Shown: positions 44,049 through 52,713, numbered from the stretch's first letter. The stretch: DNA of 64,000 nt from Streptomyces olivochromogenes (GCF_001514115.1 NZ_KQ948451.1:95669-159668); one strand, 5' to 3'. Notes: generated by a model not told the origin, from the letters alone. Numbers and translations are program-made.

Positions 44049-46874
44049 ATGACCACGGTTCACGAGGGCGCACGCGAGGGGGACCTCGTCCTCGGCGCGC
44101 TCGGCGGCATGGGTACGCCGGTCGACTGCTCCGGCCTCGGCCGCCTCGACCTGGAAGGACCGCAGGTCCTCTGGCTGGTGGCGGCGGGCGCCATGGACCT
44201 GTTCGCGGTCGACGCCGTCCAGCAGGGCCACTGGCACCATCTCGGCCGCCTCGAAGCGGGCTCCCTGCTGCTCGGCCCCGTCGCCGGCCCGCAACACACC
44301 CTCGTGGGGCGGCCGTTGCGGGACTGCGTGGTGCGCCGGATCGTGCTGCGCGAGCTGTACCAGCCGGTGGACACCCAGACCTGGTCCTACGACGACTACG
44401 GCAACCCCCAGTACGTACCGCCGACGTCGAGCCCGCTGGAGTACGCCCTCGCCCTCGGCGTCGGCCGCAGCCTGTCCATTCTCTTCCAGGCGCCGATGGC
44501 CACGGAGAACGCCGCCGCGCTGACCGACGACGACGTCTTCTGGATGCAGGTGCCGCCCGGGAGTGTCCAGTACGGCTCCCTTTACGGTGCCGAGGCGGCG
44601 GCCGATCTGCTGATGGACTCCGGTGTCTGGCAGGGCATGGTCGACCAGCAGTACCGGCTGCTGTCCACGCTCGACCGCTGGATCGAGCAGCTGGAGGCCA
44701 GCCACGAGGACCGTACGGCAGCGGGCATCAAGGCGGGCGAGGCCGTCCGCGCCCAGGCCGACCGGACCCTGCTGGCGTCGATCGGCAAGTCGTCCAAGCG
44801 CCCGACGGCGGCCGACGCGGACGCCACGTACGCGGCCTGCAAGCTGGTCGCCCGCGCGTCCGGGATCACCCTCGCCGAGTCCGCGCAGAGCGGCACGGAG
44901 AGCGACCGGCTCGACCCGGTGGAGCGGATCGCGCTCGCCTCGCGCGTCCGCACCCGTGCCGTACGCCTCGACGGGCGCTGGTGGCACGACAACATCGGCC
45001 CGCTGGTGGGCCACCGTGCCGTGTCGGGCTCCCCGGTCGCGCTGCTGTGGCGGCGCGGCGGATACGTGGCCGTACAGCCGTCTTCGGGCCGGGAGACCCC
45101 GGTCGAGAAGGCCAACGCGCCTGAGTTCGAGGCGCGGGCCGTGATGTTCTACCGTCCGCTGCCCGAGCGGAAGCTGAGCCCGCTGCGGCTGCTGCGCTTC
45201 TGCCTCCAGGGCACCGGCGGCGACCTGCGCAACCTCGCGATCAGCGGTCTCGTCACCGTCGCGATCGGCGCCCTGGTGCCGATCGCGACCGGCAAGGTGC
45301 TCGGCGAGTACGTGCCCAAGGCGCAGCACGGCCTGATCGTGCAGGTCTGTCTGGCCATCATGGTCACCAGCATCGTGTCGGCCGCGTTCATGCTGCTCCA
45401 GAACCTCACGATGCTGCGGATGGAGGGGCGGATCGAGGCGACGCTCCAACCGGCCGTGTGGGACCGGCTGCTGAGGCTGCCCACGAAGTTCTTCACGTCC
45501 CGCTCGACCGGTGAGCTGGCCAGCGCCGCCATGGGCATCAGCGCGATCCGCCGCCTCCTCGCGGGCGTCGGACCGACGCTCGCGCAGGCGGGCACGGTCG
45601 GTGCGATGAACCTGGGGCTGCTCCTTTGGTACAGCGTGCCGCTGGCGCTCGCCGCGATCGGCATGCTCGTCGTCATCGCGGCCGCGTTCCTCGGGCTCGG
45701 ACTGTGGCAGGTGCGCTGGCAGCGCCGCCTGGTCGTGCTCAGCAACAAGCTGAACAACCAGGCGTTCCAGACCCTGCGCGGCCTGCCCAAGCTGCGGGTC
45801 GCGGCGGCCGAGAACTACGCGTACGCCGCCTGGGCGGGCGAGTTCGCGCGCAGCCGTGAGCTCCAGCAGAAGGTCGGCCGCATCAAGAACCTCACGACGG
45901 TGATGGGCGCGGTGTACCTGCCGCTGTGCTCGCTGCTGATGTTCATGCTGCTCGCGGGTCCGGCGCGCGGCTCGCTGTCGGCCGCCGACTTCCTGACCTT
46001 CAGCACGTCGATGACGATGCTGCTGACCTCGGTCACCCAGGTGACCGGCGCGTTCGTGTCGGCGGCGGCCGCGCTGCCGATGTTCGAGGAGATCAAGCCG
46101 GTGCTCGACGCCACGCCGGAGGTGCGGGTGGCGAGCACCCGCCCCGGGGTGCTGTCCGGCGCAATCGAGGCCCGGCGGCTGTCCTTCCGGTACGCCGACG
46201 ACGGTCCGCTGGTCCTGGACGACGTGTCGTTCGACATCAAGCCCGGCGAGTTCGTGGCGATCGTCGGCCCCAGCGGCTGCGGAAAGTCCACGCTGCTGCG
46301 GCTGCTGATCGGCTTCGACAAGCCGGTCTCGGGCAGTGTGCTCTACGACGGGCAGGACCTGGGAGCGCTCGACCAGTCCGCCGTACGCCGTCAGTGCGGT
46401 GTGGTGCTCCAGCACGCCCAGCCGTTCACCGGTTCGATCCTGGACTGCATCTGCGGCACCGAGCCGTACACGCCCGAGGAGGCGATGGCGGCGGCCGAGA
46501 TGGCCGGCCTGGCCGAGGACATCAGGCGGATGCCGATGGGGCTGCACACCATCGTCTCCGGCAGCGGCGCGATCTCGGGCGGCCAGCGGCAGCGCCTGAT
46601 GATCGCCCAGGCGCTGATCCGCCGGCCCCGCATCCTCTTCTTCGACGAGGCGACCAGCGCGCTCGACAACGAGACCCAGCGCACGGTCATCGAGAGCACC
46701 CGGGCGCTCAACGCCACCCGGATCGTGATCGCGCACCGGCTGTCCACGGTGATGGACGCGGACCGTGTCATCGTGATGGAGGACGGCCGGGTCGCCCAGC
46801 AGGGCCCGCCCGCGCATCTGCTCGCGGACACGGGCGGGCGGCTGCACGAGCTGGTGCGACGGCAACTGGCCTGA
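44049..46874 (+). CDS. NHLP-type ABC protein with long N-terminal domain (second exporter subunit)
   Basis: A 941-residue ABC protein. The first 390 residues form a soluble domain without a C39 peptidase (its Cys/His pattern is absent): a compact N-terminal part with LGRLEAGSLLLGPV resembles a cyclic-nucleotide-binding-like fold, followed by helical segments. Then a six-helix transmembrane domain and an ATPase: Walker A VGPSGCGKST, signature ISGGQRQR, Walker B ILFFDEAT and switch IAHRLST. This matches the second ABC gene of NHLM/NHLP bacteriocin systems, thought to pair with the C39 ABC protein. Overlap-like spacing (one base) indicates co-translation. Confidence 0.9.
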   Translation: MTTVHEGAREGDLVLGALGGMGTPVDCSGLGRLDLEGPQVLWLVAAGAMDLFAVDAVQQGHWHHLGRLEAGSLLLGPVAGPQHTLVGRPLRDCVVRRIVLRELYQPVDTQTWSYDDYGNPQYVPPTSSPLEYALALGVGRSLSILFQAPMATENAAALTDDDVFWMQVPPGSVQYGSLYGAEAAADLLMDSGVWQGMVDQQYRLLSTLDRWIEQLEASHEDRTAAGIKAGEAVRAQADRTLLASIGKSSKRPTAADADATYAACKLVARASGITLAESAQSGTESDRLDPVERIALASRVRTRAVRLDGRWWHDNIGPLVGHRAVSGSPVALLWRRGGYVAVQPSSGRETPVEKANAPEFEARAVMFYRPLPERKLSPLRLLRFCLQGTGGDLRNLAISGLVTVAIGALVPIATGKVLGEYVPKAQHGLIVQVCLAIMVTSIVSAAFMLLQNLTMLRMEGRIEATLQPAVWDRLLRLPTKFFTSRSTGELASAAMGISAIRRLLAGVGPTLAQAGTVGAMNLGLLLWYSVPLALAAIGMLVVIAAAFLGLGLWQVRWQRRLVVLSNKLNNQAFQTLRGLPKLRVAAAENYAYAAWAGEFARSRELQQKVGRIKNLTTVMGAVYLPLCSLLMFMLLAGPARGSLSAADFLTFSTSMTMLLTSVTQVTGAFVSAAAALPMFEEIKPVLDATPEVRVASTRPGVLSGAIEARRLSFRYADDGPLVLDDVSFDIKPGEFVAIVGPSGCGKSTLLRLLIGFDKPVSGSVLYDGQDLGALDQSAVRRQCGVVLQHAQPFTGSILDCICGTEPYTPEEAMAAAEMAGLAEDIRRMPMGLHTIVSGSGAISGGQRQRLMIAQALIRRPRILFFDEATSALDNETQRTVIESTRALNATRIVIAHRLSTVMDADRVIVMEDGRVAQQGPPAHLLADTGGRLHELVRRQLA

Positions 46875-46911
46875 GTCGGCGCCGTCGGTCCCTCCCGGTA
46901 CCGGGGCGCCG

Positions 46912-47448
46912 TCAGTCCATGCCCGGCACCGGGGCGCCGGACGGGACCCCGGCCTCGACGTAACGGGCGTAGATCTCCTTCCAGGGCGCGGTGGCCCCGG
47001 CGTGCGGGCCCGCGAAGCGCTCGCCGCGGGCCTTCGCGTCCAGGGCGGCGAGGCACACCTCCCAGCCGGCGCCGTTGCGGGCGGCGGTGTTCTCGGCCGC
47101 GAGGACGTGGGTGAGGGTGAAGTGGGTGCGCTTCTCGTCCAGGGCGTCGAGGTCGAAGCGGAGCTCGTCACCGCCCCAGTCGAAGGAGAGGTGCCGGGGC
47201 GGGTCGACGGCGAGGACCCGGCCCGTGGACTCGGGCATGTTCGGGTCGCCGCTGAACCTGATCGTGCCGCCGGGGCGCAGCTCGATCTCCGCCCGGGACG
47301 GAAACCACTCGGCCAGTTCGTCCGGGTCGGTCACGAACCGCCAGACGCGGTCGACGGGGTGGTCGTAGGTGCGGCTGAAGCGGACGGCGGGGCGGCCGTC
47401 GTCGAGGGTGAGATAGGTGCCGGTGAGCGCGGTGGGTTCGGCGGACAT
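46912..47448 (-). CDS. AHSA1/SRPBCC-domain protein
   Basis: A 178-residue protein of the activator-of-Hsp90 homologue (AHSA1/CalC) branch of the SRPBCC fold: VRFSRTYDHPVDRVWRFVTD, WFPSRAEIELRPGGTIRFSG, LSFDWGGDELRFDLDALD and the C-terminal helix GWEVCLAALDAKARG. Such proteins bind hydrophobic ligands. The gene follows an ArsR regulator by five bases, a recurrent pairing in actinobacteria in which the regulator controls the SRPBCC gene. Confidence 0.9.
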   Translation of the reverse strand: MSAEPTALTGTYLTLDDGRPAVRFSRTYDHPVDRVWRFVTDPDELAEWFPSRAEIELRPGGTIRFSGDPNMPESTGRVLAVDPPRHLSFDWGGDELRFDLDALDEKRTHFTLTHVLAAENTAARNGAGWEVCLAALDAKARGERFAGPHAGATAPWKEIYARYVEAGVPSGAPVPGMD

Positions 47449-47453
47449 GTGGC

Positions 47454-47807
47454 TCAGTCCTTAGGGGTGGGGTCTTCCGGGGGGTCCGACGGCTCCCCCG
47501 CCGTCCTGTCCAGGCGGCGGCCGAGGGCGTCCAGGCTCTCGTTCCACAGCTTCCGGTACGGGGTCAGCCAGGTGTCGAGTGCGGCGATCGGGGCCGGGTC
47601 GAGGGCGTAGACACGGCGTTGCGCGTCCTGTCGTACACGCACCAGGCCCGCGTCGCGGAGCACCCGTAGATGCTTCGACGTGCTCGGCTGACTCAGACCG
47701 CACGCCTCCACGATCTCTCCGACCGGCCGCGGGCGCTCAAGGAGCAGCGCGACGATCGCACGACGGTGGGGGTCGGCGAGAGCGGTCCAGAGGGTGGCGT
47801 CGGACAT
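47454..47807 (-). CDS. ArsR-family winged-helix regulator
   Basis: A 117-residue regulator. The fold is LWTALADPHRRAIVALLLE, VGEIVEACGLSQPSTSKHLRVL (recognition helix) and the wing LVRVRQDAQRRVYALDPAP. No Cys-based metal site such as CVC is present, so it is a metal-independent ArsR of the type linked to AHSA1 genes. The C-terminal WLTPYRKLWNESLDAL helix and Pro-rich tail are usual. It begins the two-gene operon and probably represses it through the inverted repeat just upstream. Confidence 0.92.
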   Translation of the reverse strand: MSDATLWTALADPHRRAIVALLLERPRPVGEIVEACGLSQPSTSKHLRVLRDAGLVRVRQDAQRRVYALDPAPIAALDTWLTPYRKLWNESLDALGRRLDRTAGEPSDPPEDPTPKD

Positions 47808-47814
47808 GGCCCCA

Positions 47815-47850
47815 ATATGCCTCGCTGGTTATATTCTCGTCAAGGCATAT
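47815..47850. promoter_or_regulatory. Inverted repeat upstream of arsR
   Basis: ATATGCCT and AGGCATAT form a perfect inverted repeat with a 20-base gap, starting eight bases upstream of the arsR ATG. The gap includes GGTTATATTCT, a possible -10 element. A good position for autoregulation. Confidence 0.45.
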
Positions 47851-47901
47851 GTGCCGCGGCACCGACCACCTCCGGCGCCACTGTGACGGCCACCTCACCC
47901 G

Positions 47902-47939
47902 ACACCCCCAGCGAAACGTTGCCGTTTCGCTGGGGGTGT
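47902..47939. promoter_or_regulatory. 17-bp hairpin or operator upstream of the MFS exporter
   Basis: A perfect 17-bp inverted repeat (left arm ACACCCCCAGCGAAACG) with loop TTGC. Its inner part GCGAAACGTTGCCGTTTCGC contains the same CGAAAC/GTTTCG halves as the smaller palindrome downstream, so regulator binding is as likely as transcription termination. Confidence 0.75.
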
Positions 47940-47956
47940 TCTAATCTCCAGGTGTA

Positions 47957-47969
47957 CGAAACAGTTTCG
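47957..47969. promoter_or_regulatory. CGAAAC-A-GTTTCG palindrome, candidate TetR-type operator
   Basis: A perfect 13-bp palindrome 47 bases upstream of the MFS ATG. The half-site CGAAAC recurs in the adjacent 17-bp hairpin. Palindromes of the ACGAAACnGTTTCG type are frequent TetR-family operators before drug exporters in actinobacteria. Confidence 0.6.
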
Positions 47970-48016
47970 CTTATGTTCCTGTAACCCCTGAGCGACTTCC
48001 CTGGAGTGGTTCTCCC

Positions 48017-49516
48017 ATGTCCCAGACCCTGACCGAAGGTGCCCGCAAGGGCACCGTGGACGGATCGTCCACTCCATCGTCGAAGCGATGGTGGATCCTC
48101 TCGATCATCGGCATCGCACAGCTGATGGTGGTCCTCGACGCGACCATCGTGAACATCGCCCTGCCCTCCGCCCAGGCGGACCTCGGCTTCTCCGACGGCA
48201 ACCGGCAGTGGATCGTCACGGCGTACTCGCTGGCCTTCGCCTCCCTGCTGCTGCTCGGCGGACGCATCGCCGACCTCTTCGGACGCAAGCCCGCCTTCCT
48301 CATCGGTATCGCAGGATTCGCCGGAGCCTCGGTGCTCGGCGGCGCCTCCACCAGCTTCGGGATGCTGGTCACCGCGCGCGCCCTGCAGGGTGTCTTCGGC
48401 GCGCTGCTCGCGCCCGCCGCGCTCTCGCTGCTGAACACGACGTTCACCGACGCCAAGGAACGCGCCAAGGCGTTCAGCGTCTACGGGGCGATCGCCGGCG
48501 CCGGTGGCGCGGTGGGCCTCCTGCTCGGCGGTGTGCTGACCGACGCGCTCGACTGGCGCTGGACGCTGTTCGTCAACCTCGTCTTCGCGGTCGTCGCCTT
48601 CGCCGGTGGCTGGGTACTGCTGAGCAATCACCGTGACGCCGCCAACTCCAAGCTCGACCTGCCGGGCACTCTGCTGGTCTCCTCCGGCCTCTTCGCCCTC
48701 GTCTACGGCTTCTCCAACGCCGAGACGCACGACTGGAGTTCGCCCCAGACCTGGGGCTTCCTGGCCGCCGGTGGCATCCTGCTGAGCGCGTTCGCCTGGT
48801 GGCAGACGCGCGCCGAGCACCCGCTGCTGCCGATGCGCGTGCTGCTCGACCGCAACCGTGCCGCGTCCTTCGTCACCGTCCTGATCACCGGTGCGGGCAT
48901 GTTCGGCGTCTTCCTCTTCCTCACCTACTACCTGCAGCTGAACCTGGGCTTCAGCCCCACCAAGACGGGTGTGGCGTTCCTGCCGATGATGGCGGCCCTG
49001 ATGGTCATGGCCCAGGTCTCCACCACCGTCCTGGTGCCGCGGATCGGACCGAAGGTCGTCATCCCCGCGGGCTTCGCGATCGCGGTGGGCGGCATGGCCT
49101 GGCTGACCGGCATCGGAGTCGCCTCCGACTTCTCGACCGCCGTACTGCCGCCGCTGCTGCTGATCGGCGCGGGCCTCGGCATCGTGATGCCGCCCGCCAT
49201 GTCGCTGGCCACCAGCGGGATCGCGGCGGAGGACGCGGGTGTCGCCTCCGCGACGGTCAACACCATGCAGCAGGTGGGCGGTTCGATCGGTACGGCGCTG
49301 CTCAACACGCTGGCCGCGAGCGCCGCGACGAGCTATCTCGCCGGCAAGGACGCGACCAGCAAGCTGGTCCAGGCGCAGGCCACGATCGAGAGCTACACCA
49401 CCGCCTTCTGGTGGTCCGCGGGCTTCTTCGCCGCGGGCGCGGTGATCGCCTTCCTGCTCTACCGCCGCGGAACCCTGGACGCGGACCCGGACGCCGTGCG
49501 GGCCGTCCACATGTAA
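48017..49516 (+). CDS. DHA2-family (EmrB/QacA) 14-TM MFS drug exporter
   Basis: A 499-residue proton-driven multidrug antiporter. Helix 1 has LMVVLDATIVNIALPS, the Asp-containing D1 motif of DHA2 transporters; loop 2-3 has LGGRIADLFGRKPAF (motif A); antiporter motif C is GAIAGAGGAVGLLLGG. Fourteen hydrophobic segments can be counted. It would expel cationic dyes or antibiotics. No regulator gene adjoins it, so the palindromes upstream must be recognised by a regulator encoded elsewhere. A terminator follows. Confidence 0.93.
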   Translation: MSQTLTEGARKGTVDGSSTPSSKRWWILSIIGIAQLMVVLDATIVNIALPSAQADLGFSDGNRQWIVTAYSLAFASLLLLGGRIADLFGRKPAFLIGIAGFAGASVLGGASTSFGMLVTARALQGVFGALLAPAALSLLNTTFTDAKERAKAFSVYGAIAGAGGAVGLLLGGVLTDALDWRWTLFVNLVFAVVAFAGGWVLLSNHRDAANSKLDLPGTLLVSSGLFALVYGFSNAETHDWSSPQTWGFLAAGGILLSAFAWWQTRAEHPLLPMRVLLDRNRAASFVTVLITGAGMFGVFLFLTYYLQLNLGFSPTKTGVAFLPMMAALMVMAQVSTTVLVPRIGPKVVIPAGFAIAVGGMAWLTGIGVASDFSTAVLPPLLLIGAGLGIVMPPAMSLATSGIAAEDAGVASATVNTMQQVGGSIGTALLNTLAASAATSYLAGKDATSKLVQAQATIESYTTAFWWSAGFFAAGAVIAFLLYRRGTLDADPDAVRAVHM

Positions 49517-49527
49517 GTCCCGTGTGA

Positions 49528-51111
49528 TCACCCACAGGCCGAGGGGCCGCCGTCTGCAGGGAGACGGCGGCCCCTCTCACGTCTACGGCGGCGGGCGGCC
49601 CGGGCGGCCGGCCGGGGACGCCGGGCGGGTTCGTTCCGCTGTACGTAGGGCCGGTACACGACGAGCGTCCGGCGCTCCTTCTCCAGCCTCAACCCGGGCG
49701 GAGCGGGCGCGACTTCACCGTCGTACGCGAGTGTGTCCGCACCGCCGAGCGCCGCCAGCTCGACCCACGCGACCGCCTCCGCTCCATAGACCCGGGACCG
49801 GCCGAGCGTGCCGGCGAGCGCGGAGACGATCACCCGGGTACGGGCGAGCCGGTGTTCGCCGTCGATCAGCCGCACGTCGATCAGCCCGTCGTCCAGGCGG
49901 GGCCGGTAGGCGGGAGCGAAGCCCTGGGGTTCGTAGCGGCCGTTGCCCGCGAAGAGCAGCCACAGACGGCGGCGGCGTCCGTTGACGCTCAGTTCCACCG
50001 GCGTCGCGGTGCGCAGCACCCGGACGAGGGCGACGGCCGCCGCCGGCCACTTGCCCATGCGCTGCTCCAAGTGCTCCCGCATCCGCTCGAGTTCGGGGTA
50101 CAGGCCGATGCTGAAGGTGTTGAGGAACCGCACCTCGGGACCCGCCCCCGACCGCGCCACGCCGAGGTCCACGGCCACCGCCTCGCCCCGCCCGACCGCG
50201 ACGGCCGTGTCCTCGACATCCCGTACGCCGACGTCCTGGGCGAAGTGGTTGAGGGTGCCGCCGGGGAACACCGCGAGTGCGAGCCCCCGCCCGGCCGCCG
50301 CGTTGACACTGCCGTCGCCTCCGCACACACCGAGCACACCGCCCGCCGCCCCGGCCCGCTCGACCGCCCTGTCCGCCGCCCGCTGAAGCAGCGCGGCGAA
50401 GTCGTCGTCCGGGCCGCGCACGACCAGCTCGGCCCGTGGCAGCAGTCCGCGCAGCCGCTCGGCGGGCGGCAACGGTGTGCCGGGTGCCCCCGTCCCGGCC
50501 GGGGTGTTGACGAAGACGACGAGCCCTTCGCCGCCGGGCAGCGCGGGCGCGGGCACCGAGGGCCGTTCGCGCGCCGGGAGCGCGGGGCGCGGCGGCCACC
50601 AGCGGCAGGTGAGCGCGGCGGCTGCGACGCCGATCGCCATCCCGGCCAGCACGTCTGCGGGATAGTGCACTCCGACGTACACCCGCGAGAAGGCGACGGC
50701 GGCAGCGAAGGGCGCGACCAGGGCGCCGTAACCGGCGGACTCCAGGGCGACTCCGGTGGCGAACGCCGCGGCCGAGGCGGAGTGGCCGGAGGGGAAGGAA
50801 GTGGTGTGCGGCTGACGCTTCAGGTGCCGGATCGACGGCACGTGCTCCAGCAGCGGACGGGGCCGCCTGGTGCTCCACTTCACGACGGTGTTGACGGTCA
50901 GCGAGGCGATCGCGAGCGAGCCCACGCCCCGCAGGGCCGCCCGGCGGGGCGCCCGGCCCCCGACGAGCACGAGGCCGGCCGCCGTGCCGAGCCACAGCCG
51001 TCCGTGATCGGCGCAGCGGCTGAGCCGTCGCAGCGCCGGATCCGCGCCGGGCACCCGTGCCGCGGCCACCCGCGTGAACAGCCGTCGGTCCCACTCGCCG
51101 AGAACACTCAT
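49528..51111 (-). CDS. Fusion of PAP2-type lipid phosphatase and diacylglycerol kinase-like domain
   Basis: A 527-residue membrane protein. Residues 1-190 are a PAP2 phosphatase with the three motifs KWSTRRPRP, PSGHS and SRVYVGVHYPADVLAG among five or six helices. Residues 200-490 are a lipid-kinase (DAGK/YegS) domain with the nucleotide loop GVCGGDGSVNAAAG, PGGTLNHFAQDV and FLNTFSIGLYPEL. The combination suggests turnover of phosphatidic acid, diacylglycerol or polyprenyl phosphates. The C-terminal 30 residues are Arg-rich and overlap the terminator. Fusions of this type are common in Streptomyces. Confidence 0.92.
   Translation of the reverse strand: MSVLGEWDRRLFTRVAAARVPGADPALRRLSRCADHGRLWLGTAAGLVLVGGRAPRRAALRGVGSLAIASLTVNTVVKWSTRRPRPLLEHVPSIRHLKRQPHTTSFPSGHSASAAAFATGVALESAGYGALVAPFAAAVAFSRVYVGVHYPADVLAGMAIGVAAAALTCRWWPPRPALPARERPSVPAPALPGGEGLVVFVNTPAGTGAPGTPLPPAERLRGLLPRAELVVRGPDDDFAALLQRAADRAVERAGAAGGVLGVCGGDGSVNAAAGRGLALAVFPGGTLNHFAQDVGVRDVEDTAVAVGRGEAVAVDLGVARSGAGPEVRFLNTFSIGLYPELERMREHLEQRMGKWPAAAVALVRVLRTATPVELSVNGRRRRLWLLFAGNGRYEPQGFAPAYRPRLDDGLIDVRLIDGEHRLARTRVIVSALAGTLGRSRVYGAEAVAWVELAALGGADTLAYDGEVAPAPPGLRLEKERRTLVVYRPYVQRNEPARRPRPAARAARRRRRERGRRLPADGGPSACG
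49541..49576. terminator. Bidirectional hairpin terminator inside a coding tail
   Basis: A perfect 15-bp stem (left arm GAGGGGCCGCCGTCT) with a six-base loop follows the MFS gene by 24 bases. It overlaps the last codons of the convergent PAP2/kinase gene and encodes part of its low-complexity tail. Confidence 0.88.
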
Positions 51112-51172
51112 GCCCCACGGCTACGGCACCCGGACCGCCTCGGCATCCCCAGTCAATACACCATCCCCAATA

Positions 51173-51190
51173 TTCACTCGTTCGAGTGAA
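51173..51190. promoter_or_regulatory. 18-bp palindrome upstream of the STAS gene
   Basis: TTCACTCG-TT-CGAGTGAA is a perfect inverted repeat. It lies 25 bases upstream of the sigma-B-like -35 element, and 62 bases from the start of the divergent PAP2/kinase gene, so it could control either. Confidence 0.55.
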
Positions 51191-51215
51191 CGGGATCGTG
51201 TTCGTGGCGGCCTGA

Positions 51216-51241
51216 GGATGTTTCCGACCAGGCCGGGGTAG
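51216..51241 (+). promoter_or_regulatory. Sigma-B-like promoter for the STAS gene
   Basis: GGAT, 16 bases, GGGTAG matches the Streptomyces stress-sigma consensus GNNT-N14-16-GGGTAC/T with one mismatch in the -10 end. The ATG follows 13 bases later. A stress-sigma promoter in front of an anti-anti-sigma gene would be a feedback loop. Confidence 0.4.
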
Positions 51242-51254
51242 CTAGCGAGACCAC

Positions 51255-51695
51255 ATGACCCTCGCAGATTCCGGGCTTCCCTCGACCAACCCCTATGCCC
51301 ACAGTTATCCGCGCGGTCCGTTCACCGTGGTCGAGGTGACGGGAGAGATCGACATCGCGACGGCGGAGGCACTGGCCGAGCATCTGTCGGCGGCGACGGC
51401 CCGGGCCGAGCCGGACGTGCTGGTCGATCTGCGCCGGGTGACCTTCTTCGACTGCTCGGGCCTGCGCGTACTGTGCCGCGCCGAGACGAGGGCGCGAGAG
51501 CGCGGCGGGCGGCTCCGCGTCGTCTCCGACGGACCCCGCGTCCACCGCCTCCTGCGCGCCGCGCACCTGCTCAGCCGCTTTCCGCCGCTGGCCGACCTCC
51601 CGGAAGCACCGGACTCGACGCACCCGCAGGACCGCCCGGCAGTTCCTCCTCCGTCCCGTCCGGAAAGCGGATCAGAACCCCGCCCCCAGTCGTGA
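51255..51695 (+). CDS. STAS-domain anti-sigma factor antagonist
   Basis: A 146-residue protein with a STAS domain (residues 20-115): FTVVEVTGEIDIATAEALAE, PDVLVDLRRVTFFDCSGLRVL and RLRVVSDGPRVHRLL. The Ser in FDCSGL is the position phosphorylated in SpoIIAA/RsbV-type antagonists, which release sigma factors when dephosphorylated by SpoIIE-type phosphatases such as the two encoded at 33.7-38.5 kb. The C-terminal 30 residues are Pro/Ser-rich. A sigma-B-like promoter lies directly upstream. Confidence 0.9.
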   Translation: MTLADSGLPSTNPYAHSYPRGPFTVVEVTGEIDIATAEALAEHLSAATARAEPDVLVDLRRVTFFDCSGLRVLCRAETRARERGGRLRVVSDGPRVHRLLRAAHLLSRFPPLADLPEAPDSTHPQDRPAVPPPSRPESGSEPRPQS

Positions 51696-51924
51696 CCCGG
51701 GCGCTTGCACCGACGAGTTCGGGAGTGCGGGGTCAACACTTCTGACGCGACTACGAGTTGAGGACACCGAGCCGGGACAGACAGATGTCGGGGGCCGGCC
51801 GGCGGCCCCACTCCGCCTGACCGACCCCCGATGCGAGATCGCGTCGTACTCCGTGCTTCGGGGCGCGCACTCCCCACCTACTGACCCCGCTCGACGCTCA
51901 CGAAGGCCGCGCGATCCCGGTCTC

Positions 51925-52404
51925 TCAGAACGTGAAGAAGCTCGTCCCGTAGGAGTTCTTCACGCACTCGTTGGCGAAGGTCCGTTCGTACGAGACGCGC
52001 TTGCCGCGCCACACGCCCTCGACGGTGACGACCACCGGATCGAACTGCCGCGTACACAGTGCGCCGTCTCTGAGGGTCAGGGCGTCCAAGTCGCCGTTCA
52101 CCGCCCGGAGTTCGCCGCAGGCGTCATAGGCGGCGGGGTGGGTGCCGGAGGGGGTCGGGGCACAGTTCAGCGTGACCGCGCGCTCCGGGGTGACGGTGGC
52201 GGCGGTCTCTCCGTGGCCCATGGTGAGCACCAGGGCCGAGGGGGCGTAGAGCCCTGAGGGGGCGAGGGCCGGCGTGGCGTGGGCCTGACTCGTGACCGTC
52301 TGGGTCGCGTGGGCCGGGGTGGCGAGGGCGGACCCCCCGAAGGGGCCGCAGACGGCAGCGGCCGTGAGGGTGAGAGTCGCTGCCCAGCGCGCGGTGTTCG
52401 GCAT
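51925..52404 (-). CDS. ssi: SSI-family subtilisin/trypsin protease inhibitor, Arg at P1
   Basis: A 159-residue secreted inhibitor. A signal peptide ([20 protein letters not shown]) and a spacer precede the SSI domain: [38 protein letters not shown], the conserved Cys pairs, and the C-terminal [18 protein letters not shown]. The reactive loop reads CTRQFDP where classical SSI has CPMVYDP, so P1 is Arg in place of Met. Arg at P1 predicts inhibition of trypsin-like proteases. The ATG has GGAAGGA eight bases upstream; another ATG three codons earlier is too close to it. Such inhibitors control extracellular proteases during aerial growth. Confidence 0.94.
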   Translation of the reverse strand: MPNTARWAATLTLTAAAVCGPFGGSALATPAHATQTVTSQAHATPALAPSGLYAPSALVLTMGHGETAATVTPERAVTLNCAPTPSGTHPAAYDACGELRAVNGDLDALTLRDGALCTRQFDPVVVTVEGVWRGKRVSYERTFANECVKNSYGTSFFTF

Positions 52405-52713
52405 TGTGTGCATCCTTCCGCTCGATTGAATGCAGTACCGGCTCGGTTGGGTGCCGGTGCGGCGAGCGCGAGTCTGCCGAGTCCGGACGGGAAACACACA
52501 TCGACCCCATGCGTTTCGGTAACCTTGAGTATTGAATCAGTGGCGTGAAGTTACGAAATTCGAACGTTCAAGCCCCGGAACTGAGGGGTTGTTGATCGCC
52601 TAGGACACCCTCCTGGCCGGATTCCCCCGGCTCCGCAATAGGCCTGAAACATTCCGGTTCAGCCTCCGGCGGACCCTCTTGCTTCTTCCCCGCAACGGAG
52701 TAATCGTCATTAC
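52405..52713. other. Divergent intergenic region, SSI versus unknown gene
   Basis: Roughly 310 bases with reduced GC content in the middle (TTGAGTATTGAATCAG, GTTACGAAATTCGAACG). No frame is convincing. GTAAT and ATTAC elements flank the start of the downstream gene. Promoters for both genes are expected here. Confidence 0.5.

Noticed and set aside
40711..46874. Lanthipeptide or sactipeptide cluster
   Set aside because: The core has no Cys and no LanB/LanM/radical SAM gene is present among the neighbours.
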